NCBI RefSeq assembly: GCF_003337355.1 | Contig: NZ_QPJW01000003.1 | Coordinates: forward strand, 124,001-188,000 | Source: Fontibacillus phaseoli | GTDB taxonomy: Bacteria; Bacillota; Bacilli; Paenibacillales; Paenibacillaceae | DNA length: 64,000 nt | Reading direction: 5' to 3' | Shown here: positions 43,672 to 52,859 of the stretch, piece by piece | Position numbering within the stretch: the stretch's first letter is position 1 | Layout of the letters: every line of letters begins with the position of its first letter | The notes under the pieces: generated by a model | The model's database searches: none | What the model was told of the DNA's origin: nothing | Seen by the model: only the letters and a program-made list of their open reading frames with translations | Translations under genes and position numbers: made by a program

Positions 43672-44825
43672 CTTGCTGTACTCCCCTGCTCGTCCGCTCC
43701 ATTCATGCGGGGTTTTAATTCACGACACAGCTTCATTACATCACGCTGGTAAACCGGGGAGTGCATAAGACCGCTGCTCTGCGGGCTCCCCTGGCTCCAG
43801 GCGGGGATAAAAGATAATGTAGCCTCAATGGTCATATCCCTTTTGGGTAGTGAAACCGTAACTTCGCCCGAAACCCGGTTAGCCGCAAAAAGCGTTTTAC
43901 CGATTACCGTGTTATACATGGAAGGATTGGAACGCTCCAGGTGACCTAGCCAAACTCCGGTCTTTCGCATGACGTCCCAGTCGTCCGTTACCAGCCAAAC
44001 CAGTTTGTCCGATCTTTCCAGGACCGTTTCCGTCCGGTTGTTTGGAAATGAATCCGTATCGATGATTACCGTGTCATAAAGCCCGCTGCACGCAATGTAA
44101 TCGATTAGCTCCGCAGTATCTTTCCGCTCCATCTCCAGCAATTCATTTAGATTATCCACAGGTCCGAATGTATCTCCCTGCAGTACCGGATGTCTGTATG
44201 CATAGGCGGAAACCGGAAATTTAAGAGGCTCCTTTCGGTCTTCCGCCGATTTCAGATCATACAGCAACCTCGCCAATCCCGTGCGTTGCCCTTCCTTCCT
44301 TGCTTCCTGACCCTCAAGCCAAATTCCGCTTTGTACCGTTTCCAGATTCAAATAGAAGACCTTGCCTCCCTCAGCAGCCAATTGCCTGGCCACATTCAGG
44401 GCAAGCGTAGTTTTTCCGCAGCCTCCCACCGTAGATGTCACTCCAATAAGCATGGCCCTACCCTCAAGCGGAGTTATTCCCTCCCTGGTGGTCCCCCGGA
44501 GTATTTCAAGCAGGTCAGATAGCAAAAGATGCAGCGGTTGATATTTCGATAACTGCCTCCAGGGCCCGGATTGACGGCCTCCTTCGCTTAAACAGATCAA
44601 AGAAACTCTTCCTTGGATTTCTGCGTCAACGGACTCAAGAAAAGAAAGTTCGCCCAGCACGGAATCTACCATCTCCGCGCACGCCAGAAATTTCAAAAAC
44701 GCATCCTTGCGGCTGAAAGCCGTAATAATCAGTCTCCGGTCGAATTCGCTGCAGCGCACGTAATGCAAAAAAGGTTCGATATACTGCTCATCCTGAACAG
44801 CCAATACAAGCCTGACGGGTAACAC
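43668..44825 (-). CDS. TadZ/CpaE-like ATPase, first gene of the Tad locus
   Basis: A 385-residue protein with an N-terminal receiver-like domain (about 1-110) and a MinD/CpaE-type ATPase domain with deviant Walker A TSTVGGCGKTTLALNVARQL (about 132-150). TadZ localises the pilus machine to the cell pole or other sites. I chose the GTG at 44825 (VLPVRLVLAV) because GAGAGGTGG precedes it; the longer frame to 44885 runs back through the attenuator hairpin. Its own promoter and terminator-like leader lie directly upstream. Confidence 0.88.
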   Translation of the reverse strand: MLPVRLVLAVQDEQYIEPFLHYVRCSEFDRRLIITAFSRKDAFLKFLACAEMVDSVLGELSFLESVDAEIQGRVSLICLSEGGRQSGPWRQLSKYQPLHLLLSDLLEILRGTTREGITPLEGRAMLIGVTSTVGGCGKTTLALNVARQLAAEGGKVFYLNLETVQSGIWLEGQEARKEGQRTGLARLLYDLKSAEDRKEPLKFPVSAYAYRHPVLQGDTFGPVDNLNELLEMERKDTAELIDYIACSGLYDTVIIDTDSFPNNRTETVLERSDKLVWLVTDDWDVMRKTGVWLGHLERSNPSMYNTVIGKTLFAANRVSGEVTVSLPKRDMTIEATLSFIPAWSQGSPQSSGLMHSPVYQRDVMKLCRELKPRMNGADEQGSTAR

Positions 44826-44847
44826 GGTCCACCACCTCTCAGGGAAC

Positions 44848-44956
44848 ACAAAAAAGCACCGCCCAATAACCGATATCTCGGTCAAATGGACGGTGCTTCC
44901 GTTCCCGTATTCCTGAAATTTACAGTTAGGATAACATAGATAGTCTAATCAGACAA
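44848..44956 (-). promoter_or_regulatory. Promoter and transcription attenuator leader of the Tad operon
   Basis: On the minus strand TTGTCT (44951-44956) and TATCCT (44928-44933) are 17 bases apart, a sigma-A promoter. The leader then forms a hairpin (AAGCACCG / CGGTGCTT arms at 44854-44898 with an inner ACCGA/TCGGT stem) followed by TTTTTTG. This is an intrinsic terminator just before the ribosome site of the GTG at 44825. GGGAAC before the hairpin can pair with GTTCCC after it. Transcription should therefore be attenuated unless a signal opens the hairpin. No known riboswitch class is recognised. Confidence 0.7.
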
Positions 44957-44984
44957 GACCTATTTCTTCCTCTGTCCTGTTTTA

Positions 44985-45404
44985 TTAATCTTCCAAAAAC
45001 CTCTTCCTAATTTCCGGGGTAGGTACCATGCATGCCTCATCCCTGCCGAACCAGCGGTAACGGCGGGCAGCTATCCAATCATATACCGCATTGCGAATGA
45101 TCGGAGGAATCCAAATAAGAATATACAGTATCGGCCACGGAAAGCGTAATTTCCTGGCGATGCGAAGCGCTGCCGTCGAGCGGGTATAATATGAACCGTC
45201 CTCCACGAGTACAATCGTACTTAGCTGCCCGGCCTCCGGAATCTTTCCGCCAAGCAAGCGTCTCGCTGCAGACGATTGCAGTGAGGCAAAATGAAACACT
45301 CCCCGCGGGTCCTGCGCTATCATGAACTTCACCGCTCCCTGGCAAAGATGGCAGACTCCGTCAAATAACACCACTGCCTGTGCCTCGCTTTTTTCGGAAC
45401 CCAT
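44985..45404 (-). CDS. DCC-family thiol-disulfide oxidoreductase-like protein (DUF393)
   Basis: A 139-residue protein with the hallmark VLFDGVCHLCQGAVKFMI (DGxCxxC, about 12-30) and a conserved C-terminal ARRYRWFGRDEACMVPTP. Members have a thioredoxin-like fold, and a redox role is predicted from the CxxC. It is preceded by GGAGGAAAGGGA. It ends 160 bases before the Tad leader and runs in the same direction, but the Tad promoter is separate. Confidence 0.88.
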   Translation of the reverse strand: MGSEKSEAQAVVLFDGVCHLCQGAVKFMIAQDPRGVFHFASLQSSAARRLLGGKIPEAGQLSTIVLVEDGSYYTRSTAALRIARKLRFPWPILYILIWIPPIIRNAVYDWIAARRYRWFGRDEACMVPTPEIRKRFLED

Positions 45405-45431
45405 TCCCTTTCCTCCCGCCTTGCATCTATA

Positions 45432-45462
45432 GAAAAAAGCACGGGGTCTGCAACCCCGCGCC
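45432..45462 (-). terminator. Intrinsic terminator
   Basis: GCGCGGGGTT / AACCCCGTGC stem followed on the minus strand by TTTTTTC. It ends the small zinc-motif gene upstream. Confidence 0.85.
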
Positions 45463-45486
45463 TACTATCCAAACCTCTGGCCGTTA

Positions 45487-45762
45487 TTATGCCAAAGCCT
45501 TGTCAATCCATTGTCCGTCTTCAATTTGACGCCCGATATCTCCGGCAAAACTATCCATGCATTTGCATATGAAATCTTTGCGGCAGACCGGACAAGGTGT
45601 TTTCTGCAAACGGCTGATATTCGTTAGCCGCCATTCCGGAAAACGATGGTAAAATACACGGCACTCCGTTCCATCGGCCAACTTAACGATAAATTCGTAC
45701 AATCCCTCTTTGTCGTTGCTTCCTGCCTTGGTCACGTTCTCAACATTCGGTCTGTAAGACAT
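45487..45762 (-). CDS. Small protein with a CPxC/CxC zinc-binding motif
   Basis: A 91-residue cytosolic protein. A beta-rich first half (GLYEFIVKLADGTECRVFYH) precedes TPCPVCRKDFICKCMDSF, four Cys in a CPxC-6-CxC layout that could bind zinc, and a helical end. The ATG at 45762 is chosen (MSYRPNVEN, GGTGAT upstream). I do not recognise its function. It is followed by its own terminator. Confidence 0.7.
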   Translation of the reverse strand: MSYRPNVENVTKAGSNDKEGLYEFIVKLADGTECRVFYHRFPEWRLTNISRLQKTPCPVCRKDFICKCMDSFAGDIGRQIEDGQWIDKALA

Positions 45763-45884
45763 GGTTATCACCCGTATTATCAAATTATAATCCTGTTTTA
45801 GTACTTAGACATATTAAATAATTTTGGGCGGCGTGTCAACTTGGAAGGGGATGACAACAGCTTCCGTTGCATGAGGATAACATG

Positions 45885-45927
45885 AAAAAGACTTCCCTTA
45901 CATTATATCCGAAGGAAGTCTTTTTTA
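45885..45927 (-). terminator. Terminator of the Ohr gene
   Basis: AAAAAGACTTCC / GGAAGTCTTTTTT arms surround an AT loop, immediately after the stop of the Ohr gene. Confidence 0.85.
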
Positions 45928-45944
45928 TTGAAAAAGGCCGAAGC

Positions 45945-46367
45945 CTACTCCACAAGATTCAATTTCACTACAATGTTCCCTCGCGTCGCCTTGGAATACG
46001 GGCAAAATTCGTGGGCTTGATGCAGCAGTTCCTGGGCCTTGGAGCGTTCCACGCCAGGCAACTTGACGTCGATCTCCACGCTCAATCGGAACCCCCCGTC
46101 AGAATCGTCCTTCCCGATGCTTACGTGATGGGTCACTTCCGACTGGTCCGCCTGGACCCCTGCTTTCTCCGCTACATTCGCCAGTGCGCTCGCAAAGCAG
46201 GCCCCATATCCGGCGGCAAACAACTGCTCCGGATTGGTGCCGCTCCCACCTTCTCCCCCTAATGATTCGGGCATACTAAGTTCAAGATTCAAAACACCGT
46301 CCGAGGTAGCTACCGTACCGGTCCGTCCGCCTTTCACCGTGGCCGTGGCCGTATATAGTTTCTCCAT
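45945..46367 (-). CDS. ohr: Organic hydroperoxide resistance protein (Ohr/OsmC family)
   Basis: A 140-residue thiol peroxidase that reduces organic hydroperoxides. Both catalytic cysteines are visible: FAAGYGACFASALANVA (about 55) and EFCPYSKATRGN (about 120). TNPEQLF is typical of the Ohr branch. The ATG at 46367 (MEKLYTAT) has AAGGAGG upstream, so the frame to 46412 is longer than the protein. OhrR, the usual partner regulator, is not next to it. Confidence 0.92.
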   Translation of the reverse strand: MEKLYTATATVKGGRTGTVATSDGVLNLELSMPESLGGEGGSGTNPEQLFAAGYGACFASALANVAEKAGVQADQSEVTHHVSIGKDDSDGGFRLSVEIDVKLPGVERSKAQELLHQAHEFCPYSKATRGNIVVKLNLVE

Positions 46368-46454
46368 GGTTAATGCCTCCTTGGGAAAAATAAAGTTGAA
46401 GTCACAGTCCATTTAAAGCAAAATACTAATTTTGAAACCGCTATAGGCAGAAAA

Positions 46455-46491
46455 AAGTTTCCCTAGACAAAAATTCTTGTAGGTGTACAAT
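46455..46491 (+). promoter_or_regulatory. MntR-like operator and promoter of mntH
   Basis: AAGTTTCCCTAGACAAAAAT (46455-46474) resembles, on the reverse strand, the MntR site of B. subtilis mntH (TTTTGnnTnAGGGAAACTT). It overlaps a -35 TAGACA (46464-46469) with -10 TACAAT (46486-46491), 16 bases apart. Mn-MntR binding should block the promoter. Confidence 0.7.
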
Positions 46492-46572
46492 ATAAAAGAA
46501 AGTAACGCATCGGTCCTTCGTTTTCAATTGATTTTGACCTGCATTTTACTCAATAGAATAAGGTGAGATACC

Positions 46573-47922
46573 ATGAATGAAATTCAAGATAAGGCAGGAA
46601 CCGGTATCCCAGGCTGGAAAATGAACGGCACGCAGCCGTCATTGCCTGAAGCCCATCGCTCCATGCGCATTCCGACTACCGGTTCTTGGTTCAGAAAATT
46701 TCTCGCATTTGCCGGCCCGGGTTATATGGTTGCAGTCGGTTATATGGACCCCGGCAACTGGGCGACCGACATCGAAGGCGGTTCCCGCTTCGGCTACACG
46801 CTGTTATCCGTTATCTTGTTATCCAATCTGATGGCAGTCCTGCTTCAGTCCCTTTCCGGCAAGCTGGGTATCGTGACTGGCCGGGACCTTGCGCAGGCCT
46901 GCCGGGATCATTATTCCAAGCCCGTCGTAATCGCGCTGTGGCTGCTTTGCGAACTGGCGATCGCCGCTACGGATCTTGCCGAAGTGATTGGGGCGGCTAT
47001 CGCCCTCAACCTGCTGTTTGGCCTGCCCATCATTTACGGGGTTATGATTACCGCCGTGGACGTGCTGCTGATTTTACTGCTACAGAATAAAGGTTTCCGA
47101 ACGCTTGAAATTTTCGTCGTCGTGCTTATTGCCACCATCGGGATCTGCTTCGGCATCGATCTGTTTCTCTCCAAACCGGATATGGGGCAAGTAGCTTTGG
47201 GGTATGTACCCAACGCGGACATCCTCCGCCGGCCGGAAATGCTTTACATCGCTATCGGCATTCTAGGCGCAACCGTCATGCCGCACAATCTTTACCTGCA
47301 CTCTTCCATCGTGCAGACAAGGCAGTATAATCGGTCTTCCGCTGGGAAACGGCAGGCGATCAAATTCGCAACCTGGGATTCGACCATTGCGCTTACCTTC
47401 GCCCTGTTCATCAATTCAGCCATCTTGATCGTTTCTGCCGCAACGTTCCATTCGGCTGGAATGACCCAAGTCGCCGACATCAGCGAAGCATATCATCTGC
47501 TCACCCCGATTGTCGGGACCACGCTGGCGAGTGTGATGTTTGCGATTGCTCTGCTGGCATCCGGGCAAAACTCGACTTTAACGGGAACGCTAGCCGGTCA
47601 GATCGTCATGGAAGGCTTCGTGAACATTCGCCTGAGACCGTGGCTTCGGCGCCTGATCACGCGTTTGATCGCCATTATTCCTGCGGTGATCGTCACCGCC
47701 ATATACGGCGAAAGAGGTACTCAGGATCTGCTCATCTTCAGTCAGGTTATCCTGTCCCTGCAACTCCCGTTCGCAGTGATCCCGCTGGTCAAGTTTACTT
47801 CCAGCAAGACCAAAATGGGCGAGTTTGCCAACAAACTATGGCTGAATATCCTCGCCTGGCTGATAGCGGGCATCATCGTTGTGCTGAATGTTTATTTGTT
47901 GGTTCAAACGATCATCTCATAA
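46573..47922 (+). CDS. mntH: NRAMP-family Mn2+ (Fe2+) transporter
   Basis: A 449-residue proton-coupled metal importer with eleven or so membrane helices. The metal-site motif [20 protein letters not shown] (helix 1, about 57-76) and the [16 protein letters not shown] stretch (helix 6) are intact. AAGGTGAG upstream of the ATG. It is a single gene controlled by an apparent MntR site. An intrinsic terminator follows. Confidence 0.96.
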   Translation: MNEIQDKAGTGIPGWKMNGTQPSLPEAHRSMRIPTTGSWFRKFLAFAGPGYMVAVGYMDPGNWATDIEGGSRFGYTLLSVILLSNLMAVLLQSLSGKLGIVTGRDLAQACRDHYSKPVVIALWLLCELAIAATDLAEVIGAAIALNLLFGLPIIYGVMITAVDVLLILLLQNKGFRTLEIFVVVLIATIGICFGIDLFLSKPDMGQVALGYVPNADILRRPEMLYIAIGILGATVMPHNLYLHSSIVQTRQYNRSSAGKRQAIKFATWDSTIALTFALFINSAILIVSAATFHSAGMTQVADISEAYHLLTPIVGTTLASVMFAIALLASGQNSTLTGTLAGQIVMEGFVNIRLRPWLRRLITRLIAIIPAVIVTAIYGERGTQDLLIFSQVILSLQLPFAVIPLVKFTSSKTKMGEFANKLWLNILAWLIAGIIVVLNVYLLVQTIIS

Positions 47923-47924
47923 AA

Positions 47925-47967
47925 ATAACCCCCGCAGGCTACCTGAGCAACGCCCGGCGGGGGTTTC
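47925..47967. terminator. Bidirectional terminator
   Basis: ACCCCCGC / GCGGGGGT arms at 47928 and 47957 with T-rich tails on both strands. It serves mntH and the convergent lipoprotein gene. Confidence 0.85.
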
Positions 47968-47978
47968 CGTTTCCTATG

Positions 47979-48965
47979 CTATTCCTTAATTTCTTTAAAT
48001 GACGCATCATATAGCCGGAACATCGTCTTGTAGCCGGATTCGTCAATCTTGATGCCGACATCGAGACGGCCGGTGATCTCGAGCGGCTCCGACTTGTATC
48101 TCAACTTGACGTCCTCCGGGACAAACACAATCATAATCTTGTTCCAATAGGTTTCGTCCCCATTATCGAACGGGCACTCCGCTCCGGGTTCGGGAATAAG
48201 TAGGAACCAGTTATTTTCAAAGGATAAAACTTCACCCATGAATCCCTTAATGGTCACGGTTGAACCGCTAAGATCCCAAAACGATTCGGACGGAGTGGTC
48301 TGATCCTCCCCGTCAAAAAACTGCGACCATCCGATCGACTGAATCGTCTTTTCCTTCGCCTCTGTTTTCGCGTCCCCTGACGCTGACGCCGCAACTTTCG
48401 CCTCCGTTTTGCCCGAGCTTGCTCCCGCAGCATTTCCAGAAGCTTCTTTCGTCTTAAGCTCTGACTTTCCTTTCTCGACATTAGCGGAGCTGGACGTTTT
48501 GTCGGGTTTTTGAGACTCCGCTGTTTTTGGTTTTGCCTCGCTGCCTGATTTCGTTCCCGGAGCGGTCTTCATTTCTGTGAATTGCTTGGTTTGTGGCATC
48601 GACGAAGCAGACTCACCGGACTCCTTAATTTCTTGGCCCTTCTCAGGTTTCACCGCTTTCTCACCCTTTGCCGACTCCTGGGATGTTTCAGTTTCACCCG
48701 ATCCAATCGATGTTGAATTTCCGTTTGATTCGTTTGATTCGATAGTTCCGTTTGAAGCCTTTATCTGATCGTCTGCCCCCGTTACTTCAGTTCCTTCTAC
48801 CGATTCCACCATTCCGGCCGAAGCGGTTGACTGCGTGAGACTTCCCGCAGCTTCGGCAAAAGAGCCCGCACCCCCGCTGACCTGCTTATCCTGACCGCAT
48901 CCTTGCAAGAGAATAGCGAGAAGGATCAAGATTCCATACGACAATATCGTCCCCTTTTTCTTCAT
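47979..48965 (-). CDS. Lipoprotein with a low-complexity stalk and a DUF3299-like domain
   Basis: A 328-residue lipoprotein: signal peptide with lipobox ILLQGC (Cys23), a long Ser/Thr/Glu/Lys-rich disordered stalk (about 30-200), then a compact domain (about 205-328) containing VTIKGFMGEVL, NNWFLLIPEPGAECPF and LEITGRLDVGIKIDESGY. The order resembles DUF3299 proteins that accompany a zinc-linked MacB-type ABC pair in proteobacteria. It lies 12 bases behind the permease gene, so it is cotranscribed. It would face outward, tethered to the membrane. Confidence 0.78.
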   Translation of the reverse strand: MKKKGTILSYGILILLAILLQGCGQDKQVSGGAGSFAEAAGSLTQSTASAGMVESVEGTEVTGADDQIKASNGTIESNESNGNSTSIGSGETETSQESAKGEKAVKPEKGQEIKESGESASSMPQTKQFTEMKTAPGTKSGSEAKPKTAESQKPDKTSSSANVEKGKSELKTKEASGNAAGASSGKTEAKVAASASGDAKTEAKEKTIQSIGWSQFFDGEDQTTPSESFWDLSGSTVTIKGFMGEVLSFENNWFLLIPEPGAECPFDNGDETYWNKIMIVFVPEDVKLRYKSEPLEITGRLDVGIKIDESGYKTMFRLYDASFKEIKE

Positions 48966-48977
48966 GCAACCACCTCC

Positions 48978-50195
48978 CTAAGCTTTAAATAAGGCCAGCG
49001 GATCCAGCCGATACATTCTTAGAGCCGGAAGCAAAGAAGCAGCAAGCCCGGTCGCGAGGGTGCCTGCGGCAATCACGGCATGATCTCCGGAAATCCGCAA
49101 CGGTTGGATTTGAATTCCGGCGTAATGAAATAAGGCATCCTGCAAGAAATACCCGCCGAGATGGCCCGCCACGATGCCCAGAATCAGTCCCGTTCCCGTC
49201 AGAATCACCCCTTCTCCCAGCATAGCCGCGACAATGTAGGCCCGCGATTTTCCCAACAGACGCAGCAGTCCGGCATCTTTACTCCGCTCTCCCGCTGCGG
49301 CAACCAAAGACAGTAGAATCGAAACCGCCGCTAATAATACGCACAGTAATGTAACGATCTCGAGCAATTCCGAGCCCTTGTCCACGAGATTAACGACATC
49401 AGCCACCGCTTTGCTCGTATAAACCACCTGCACCCGGCCCTCTTCTTCAAGGGAGGTTCGCAGTTCCTGTCCGGCCTGCAAAGTAGCCGGTTTCACGAGG
49501 ATAGACGTAATATCTCTCTCCTCCGCAGATTCTCCATGAACGGCCCAGGCATAATCCACTGTCGTAAAAATAGCGCGATCGTCCGGGGTATTCAGCTTTG
49601 GCAATATTCCCTTAACGGTATAGGTAAAACTTTCGTGTTCGTCGTGTTCGTCGTGTTCATCGTGCTCCCGGCCCTCTTCTTCTAGATGAACTTCTTCCAC
49701 CAGCCCGTGGGCCCCGGAAAAAGTATCCCCGACCCGAATGTTCAGCATTTTGGCCGCATACGCACCGATCACGACTTCCCCTGTCTTCGCATACAAATTC
49801 CCCTCGCTCAGGCGTTGATCCCCATATCGAGTCAAAAAATAACCCGGGTCAATGCCCACGATAGGATATTCATTGTAATGGTCGCCCGTTGTCAATGCGT
49901 AGGCCTGATCAACCGCTGGATTACCCCGGACCTCATCCAGCGTTTCCCCTGGAATATTTCCCGTCGGGGCTCCCACATGATAAAAAGTGTTCAAAACCAG
50001 CTGAGTTTCGCTCCCCGCCGCGCCAACAACCAGATCGAAAGGCCCGTAGCCTTTCTCCGCCCCTTGTTCGACTCCCGCCTTGGACATCGATAGCAAGAGA
50101 ATAAAAGCGACGGTTGCCGTCACGGACAATATCGTCAACAGCGACAAAAACTTGCGGTGCAGCACATTTCTCAGCAAATAATGCAGCAAATTCAT
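48978..50195 (-). CDS. MacB/FtsX-type ABC transporter permease with a His-rich loop
   Basis: A 405-residue permease: one N-terminal helix (about 15-38), a large extracellular MacB-like domain (about 45-270), and three C-terminal helices of the FtsX fold. Within the outer domain HDEHDEHDEHESF gives a cluster of His and acidic residues that could bind Zn2+ or other divalent metals. It overlaps the ATPase gene by 4 bases. The repeated codons (CACGATGAA units) may vary in number. Confidence 0.9.
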   Translation of the reverse strand: MNLLHYLLRNVLHRKFLSLLTILSVTATVAFILLLSMSKAGVEQGAEKGYGPFDLVVGAAGSETQLVLNTFYHVGAPTGNIPGETLDEVRGNPAVDQAYALTTGDHYNEYPIVGIDPGYFLTRYGDQRLSEGNLYAKTGEVVIGAYAAKMLNIRVGDTFSGAHGLVEEVHLEEEGREHDEHDEHDEHESFTYTVKGILPKLNTPDDRAIFTTVDYAWAVHGESAEERDITSILVKPATLQAGQELRTSLEEEGRVQVVYTSKAVADVVNLVDKGSELLEIVTLLCVLLAAVSILLSLVAAAGERSKDAGLLRLLGKSRAYIVAAMLGEGVILTGTGLILGIVAGHLGGYFLQDALFHYAGIQIQPLRISGDHAVIAAGTLATGLAASLLPALRMYRLDPLALFKA

Positions 50196-50887
50196 ATCGC
50201 AAGCCCTCCCGGTTCCCGCGTTCGGCGATGCACATCATTGATCTGCCGGATATGCAGGCACTCCGGAAAACGCTCGGCCATTCTTAAATCGTGGGTCACG
50301 ACCAGCAAGGTATGAAGGTCGCTTCGGCATAACTCAAGCAACAGCTCTGCGATCTCGTCCGCGGTTTCCCAGTCCAGACTCCCCGTCGGTTCATCTGCAA
50401 GAATCAGTTTGGGCTCCGAGATTAACGCCCTGATGATCGCCACGCGCTGCTGCTGTCCCCTGGACAGCTCCCCGGGCTTGTGATCCTTCCGTTCCTGTAG
50501 GCCAACCCGTTCAAACCAGTCGTCTACTCTGTCGCGCCGTTCGGCTGAGCTGTATTTGCGGTTCATAGCGATCTCCACATTCTGCTTCGCCGTCAAGGAA
50601 GGAATCAGGTGGAAATCTTGCAAAATATAGCCGATTTGATCGGCTCGAAACCGGTCGCGCCCTGACTCGTTCATAGCTGAAAGCCGACTATCACCGATGG
50701 AGATTTCCCCTTCATCCAGCCGCATGATCCCGCTGATCAAGTGCAGCAGCGTACTTTTGCCGGAACCGCTCGGTCCTGTAATCGCGATTTTCTCTCCTGC
50801 CTTAACGTTCCATTCCGGAATGTCCAGAATAGGTATGTCCTTGCCCGCCACATGAAACTTCTTCTTTAATCCCCGGATCTGCAGCAT
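50192..50887 (-). CDS. MacB/LolD-type ABC ATP-binding protein
   Basis: A 231-residue ATPase with Walker [10 protein letters not shown] (38-46), signature LSRGQQQRV and Walker [13 protein letters not shown]; the sequence fits the LolD/MacB branch (mechanotransmission type). The start at 50887 follows GGAGGGAG; the frame to 50905 includes that ribosome site. It pairs with the permease by ATGA coupling. It has no terminator of its own, so it starts the three-gene unit. Confidence 0.92.
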   Translation of the reverse strand: MLQIRGLKKKFHVAGKDIPILDIPEWNVKAGEKIAITGPSGSGKSTLLHLISGIMRLDEGEISIGDSRLSAMNESGRDRFRADQIGYILQDFHLIPSLTAKQNVEIAMNRKYSSAERRDRVDDWFERVGLQERKDHKPGELSRGQQQRVAIIRALISEPKLILADEPTGSLDWETADEIAELLLELCRSDLHTLLVVTHDLRMAERFPECLHIRQINDVHRRTREPGGLAI

Positions 50888-50917
50888 CGGTTCTCCCTCC
50901 AGCAAAGAATAAAAGGA

Positions 50918-50945
50918 AACAGGAGAAGTGGCTTCTCCTGTTTCG
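50918..50945 (-). terminator. Terminator of the alkaline phosphatase gene
   Basis: AAACAGGAGAAG / CTTCTCCTGTTT stem with a 4-base loop, then a T-rich tail on the minus strand, just behind the stop at 50960. Confidence 0.85.
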
Positions 50946-50959
50946 CTTCGCCCTGCTCC

Positions 50960-52672
50960 TTATTTCAATTGAATTCGTTCTGACAAGGTGTCCCATTTCA
51001 GACTTTTCCCGCTAAGCTGGTTGAATGCCGATAGCGGCAGATACAAAGTCTCGTTATCGACATTTACGGTAAATGAGACTGCTTTTCCGTCCGCTTTAGC
51101 CGTTCCTGCGCTCAGGTCAACCGTTAAGGTTGCGCCCTTCCCGGTCAATACGGCAGCATTCCCGTTGACCTGATAAGTCCCGCCGAGCGCCTCCGTTAAT
51201 GCTTTGGCGGGGTACAACACTTCCTTGTCACGATTAATTTTGAACTTCGGATACAAATGCTTCGACTGGAGGCCGTCCGTTGCCTTCGTCAAGTCGAGAC
51301 CCAGTACTTCCGCTCCGGCTATCGCAACCTGCGTGTTATCGACTTGCCCTTTGAGCTTCTCGGCAATCGGTCCGTAAGCCCATACCCCGACATCCACCGC
51401 CGAGTGTCCGTGCCCGGACCAGCCGATCAGAAGCCGCTTGGAAATAACCGCGTTATATCCGCCCTCCCGCTTATAGGAAGATCCGTCCCCATCCAAAATG
51501 AGTTGGGCTTCTTCATCGGTCAAATCGGTAATCCACGTATTGTCCGACACAATTTTTTTGATATCGGCCATCGTTTTGGCTTCGTTCAGTGAATTGATCA
51601 GATACTCCGAGGAATGCTTCTGTTTATCCCACAGATCGATATTAACTTCATAAATGTTATCTCGGGACAGCGACAACCCGCCCGTCTCATGGTCCGCCGT
51701 TACTACAACGGAAGTATTGCCGTTCTTTTTGGCAAAATCGATCGCCACCTTGAATGCGGCGTCGAAGTCGAGCGCTTCCTGTACCATTGTCGGAAGATCG
51801 TTGGCATGTCCGGCATGGTCGATCCGGCCGCCTTCAATCATGATCGCGAACCCGTCCTGGTCCGCGGACAAAATCTCCAGCGCCTTAGAAGTCATCTCTG
51901 CAAGATTAGGTGTTTCCGCAGTTCTATCCGGCACATAATTCACATGGGAGTTGCCGAACAGCCCCAGCACTTTGGCGTCTTTCGACGTCAACGCCTTCAG
52001 GCTTTGCGCGTTCTCGACGACTTTATATCCCTTGGCTTCAAAATCGGGGAGCAGATTTTTGTCAGTCCGTTTGCCCTTCTCCTCTTTGGTCACAAAAAAT
52101 GATTTCCCGCCGCCAAAAAGGACATCCACGCCGCTGTCCAAATATTGGGAAGCAATTGCGTTTTCGTTGTCACGACTCCGGACATGCGAGGCATATACGG
52201 CAGGCGTAGCGTGGGTGATGCGCGCCGTTGTTACAAGACCTGTGGATTTTCCGTCGATTTCAGCCGCTTCAATAACGGAAGCGAACGGTTTCGATACATC
52301 TTCATTGGATACGCTGATACCCGCATTATAGGTTTTGTGACCGGTCGCAAAAGCGGTCCCGGCCGAAGCCGAATCCGTTACGATCCCCGAAACGATCGTG
52401 CCGCCGTCTTCGCCGCGGTCGGCGTATGTAGTAGCCTGGCCGACATAGTAAGGGTCGAGATTCAGTTTTTGAATCCCTTTTTCATACTGCTGATAATAAC
52501 GTGCCGCCGAAACTTGGGCCGGCCCCATGCCGTCTCCGATCAGCACGATCAAATTTTTCGATGTTCCATTTCCCGCAGCCGTACCGTTTTCTTTGGCGAT
52601 AGCTGCCGGTCCCGCTGCTATGACGGATAGCGCCAATCCGCTGGCCGCAAGCCCTCTCCAGAACTTGTTCAT
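50960..52672 (-). CDS. Secreted alkaline phosphatase with a copper-amine-oxidase-like C-terminal domain
   Basis: A 570-residue exported phosphomonoesterase. Signal peptide about 1-26; metal sites IVLIGDGMGPAQVSAARYYQ, MIEGGRIDHAGHAND, VVTADHETGG and WSGHGHSAVD; catalytic Ser in VTDSASAGTAFATGH. The last 110 residues (KFKINRDKEVLYPAKALTEA onward) resemble the copper-amine-oxidase N-terminal domain common on secreted Paenibacillus proteins, probably for wall or surface binding. A PhoP box could not be confirmed upstream. It should release phosphate from organic esters outside the cell. Confidence 0.94.
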   Translation of the reverse strand: MNKFWRGLAASGLALSVIAAGPAAIAKENGTAAGNGTSKNLIVLIGDGMGPAQVSAARYYQQYEKGIQKLNLDPYYVGQATTYADRGEDGGTIVSGIVTDSASAGTAFATGHKTYNAGISVSNEDVSKPFASVIEAAEIDGKSTGLVTTARITHATPAVYASHVRSRDNENAIASQYLDSGVDVLFGGGKSFFVTKEEKGKRTDKNLLPDFEAKGYKVVENAQSLKALTSKDAKVLGLFGNSHVNYVPDRTAETPNLAEMTSKALEILSADQDGFAIMIEGGRIDHAGHANDLPTMVQEALDFDAAFKVAIDFAKKNGNTSVVVTADHETGGLSLSRDNIYEVNIDLWDKQKHSSEYLINSLNEAKTMADIKKIVSDNTWITDLTDEEAQLILDGDGSSYKREGGYNAVISKRLLIGWSGHGHSAVDVGVWAYGPIAEKLKGQVDNTQVAIAGAEVLGLDLTKATDGLQSKHLYPKFKINRDKEVLYPAKALTEALGGTYQVNGNAAVLTGKGATLTVDLSAGTAKADGKAVSFTVNVDNETLYLPLSAFNQLSGKSLKWDTLSERIQLK

Positions 52673-52801
52673 TCAATTCCCTCCCATTTTTTATAACTAA
52701 GTAGAGTTTAATGGGCTATTATTAACGGAATGTCAGAGAAATGTTCCAGACAAGTAAAAAATTCCGAATATCTCGGGATAATAAGCCGCTCCCGCTTAAA
52801 A

Positions 52802-52840
52802 CACAAAAAAAGCCCCCGGACCATTGTCCAGGGACTTTTT
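52802..52840 (-). terminator. Terminator of tRNA-Leu
   Basis: AGTCCCTGGAC / GTCCGGGGGCT stem with G-U pairs, then TTTTTTTG on the minus strand, directly behind the tRNA. Confidence 0.75.
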
Positions 52841-52859
52841 CTTTTTCTTGTTCTTGTGA

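Noticed and set aside
52690-52745. Possible PhoP box upstream of alkaline phosphatase
   Set aside because: TTAATA and TTAAAC occur but spacing and sequence do not fit TTAACA repeats well.
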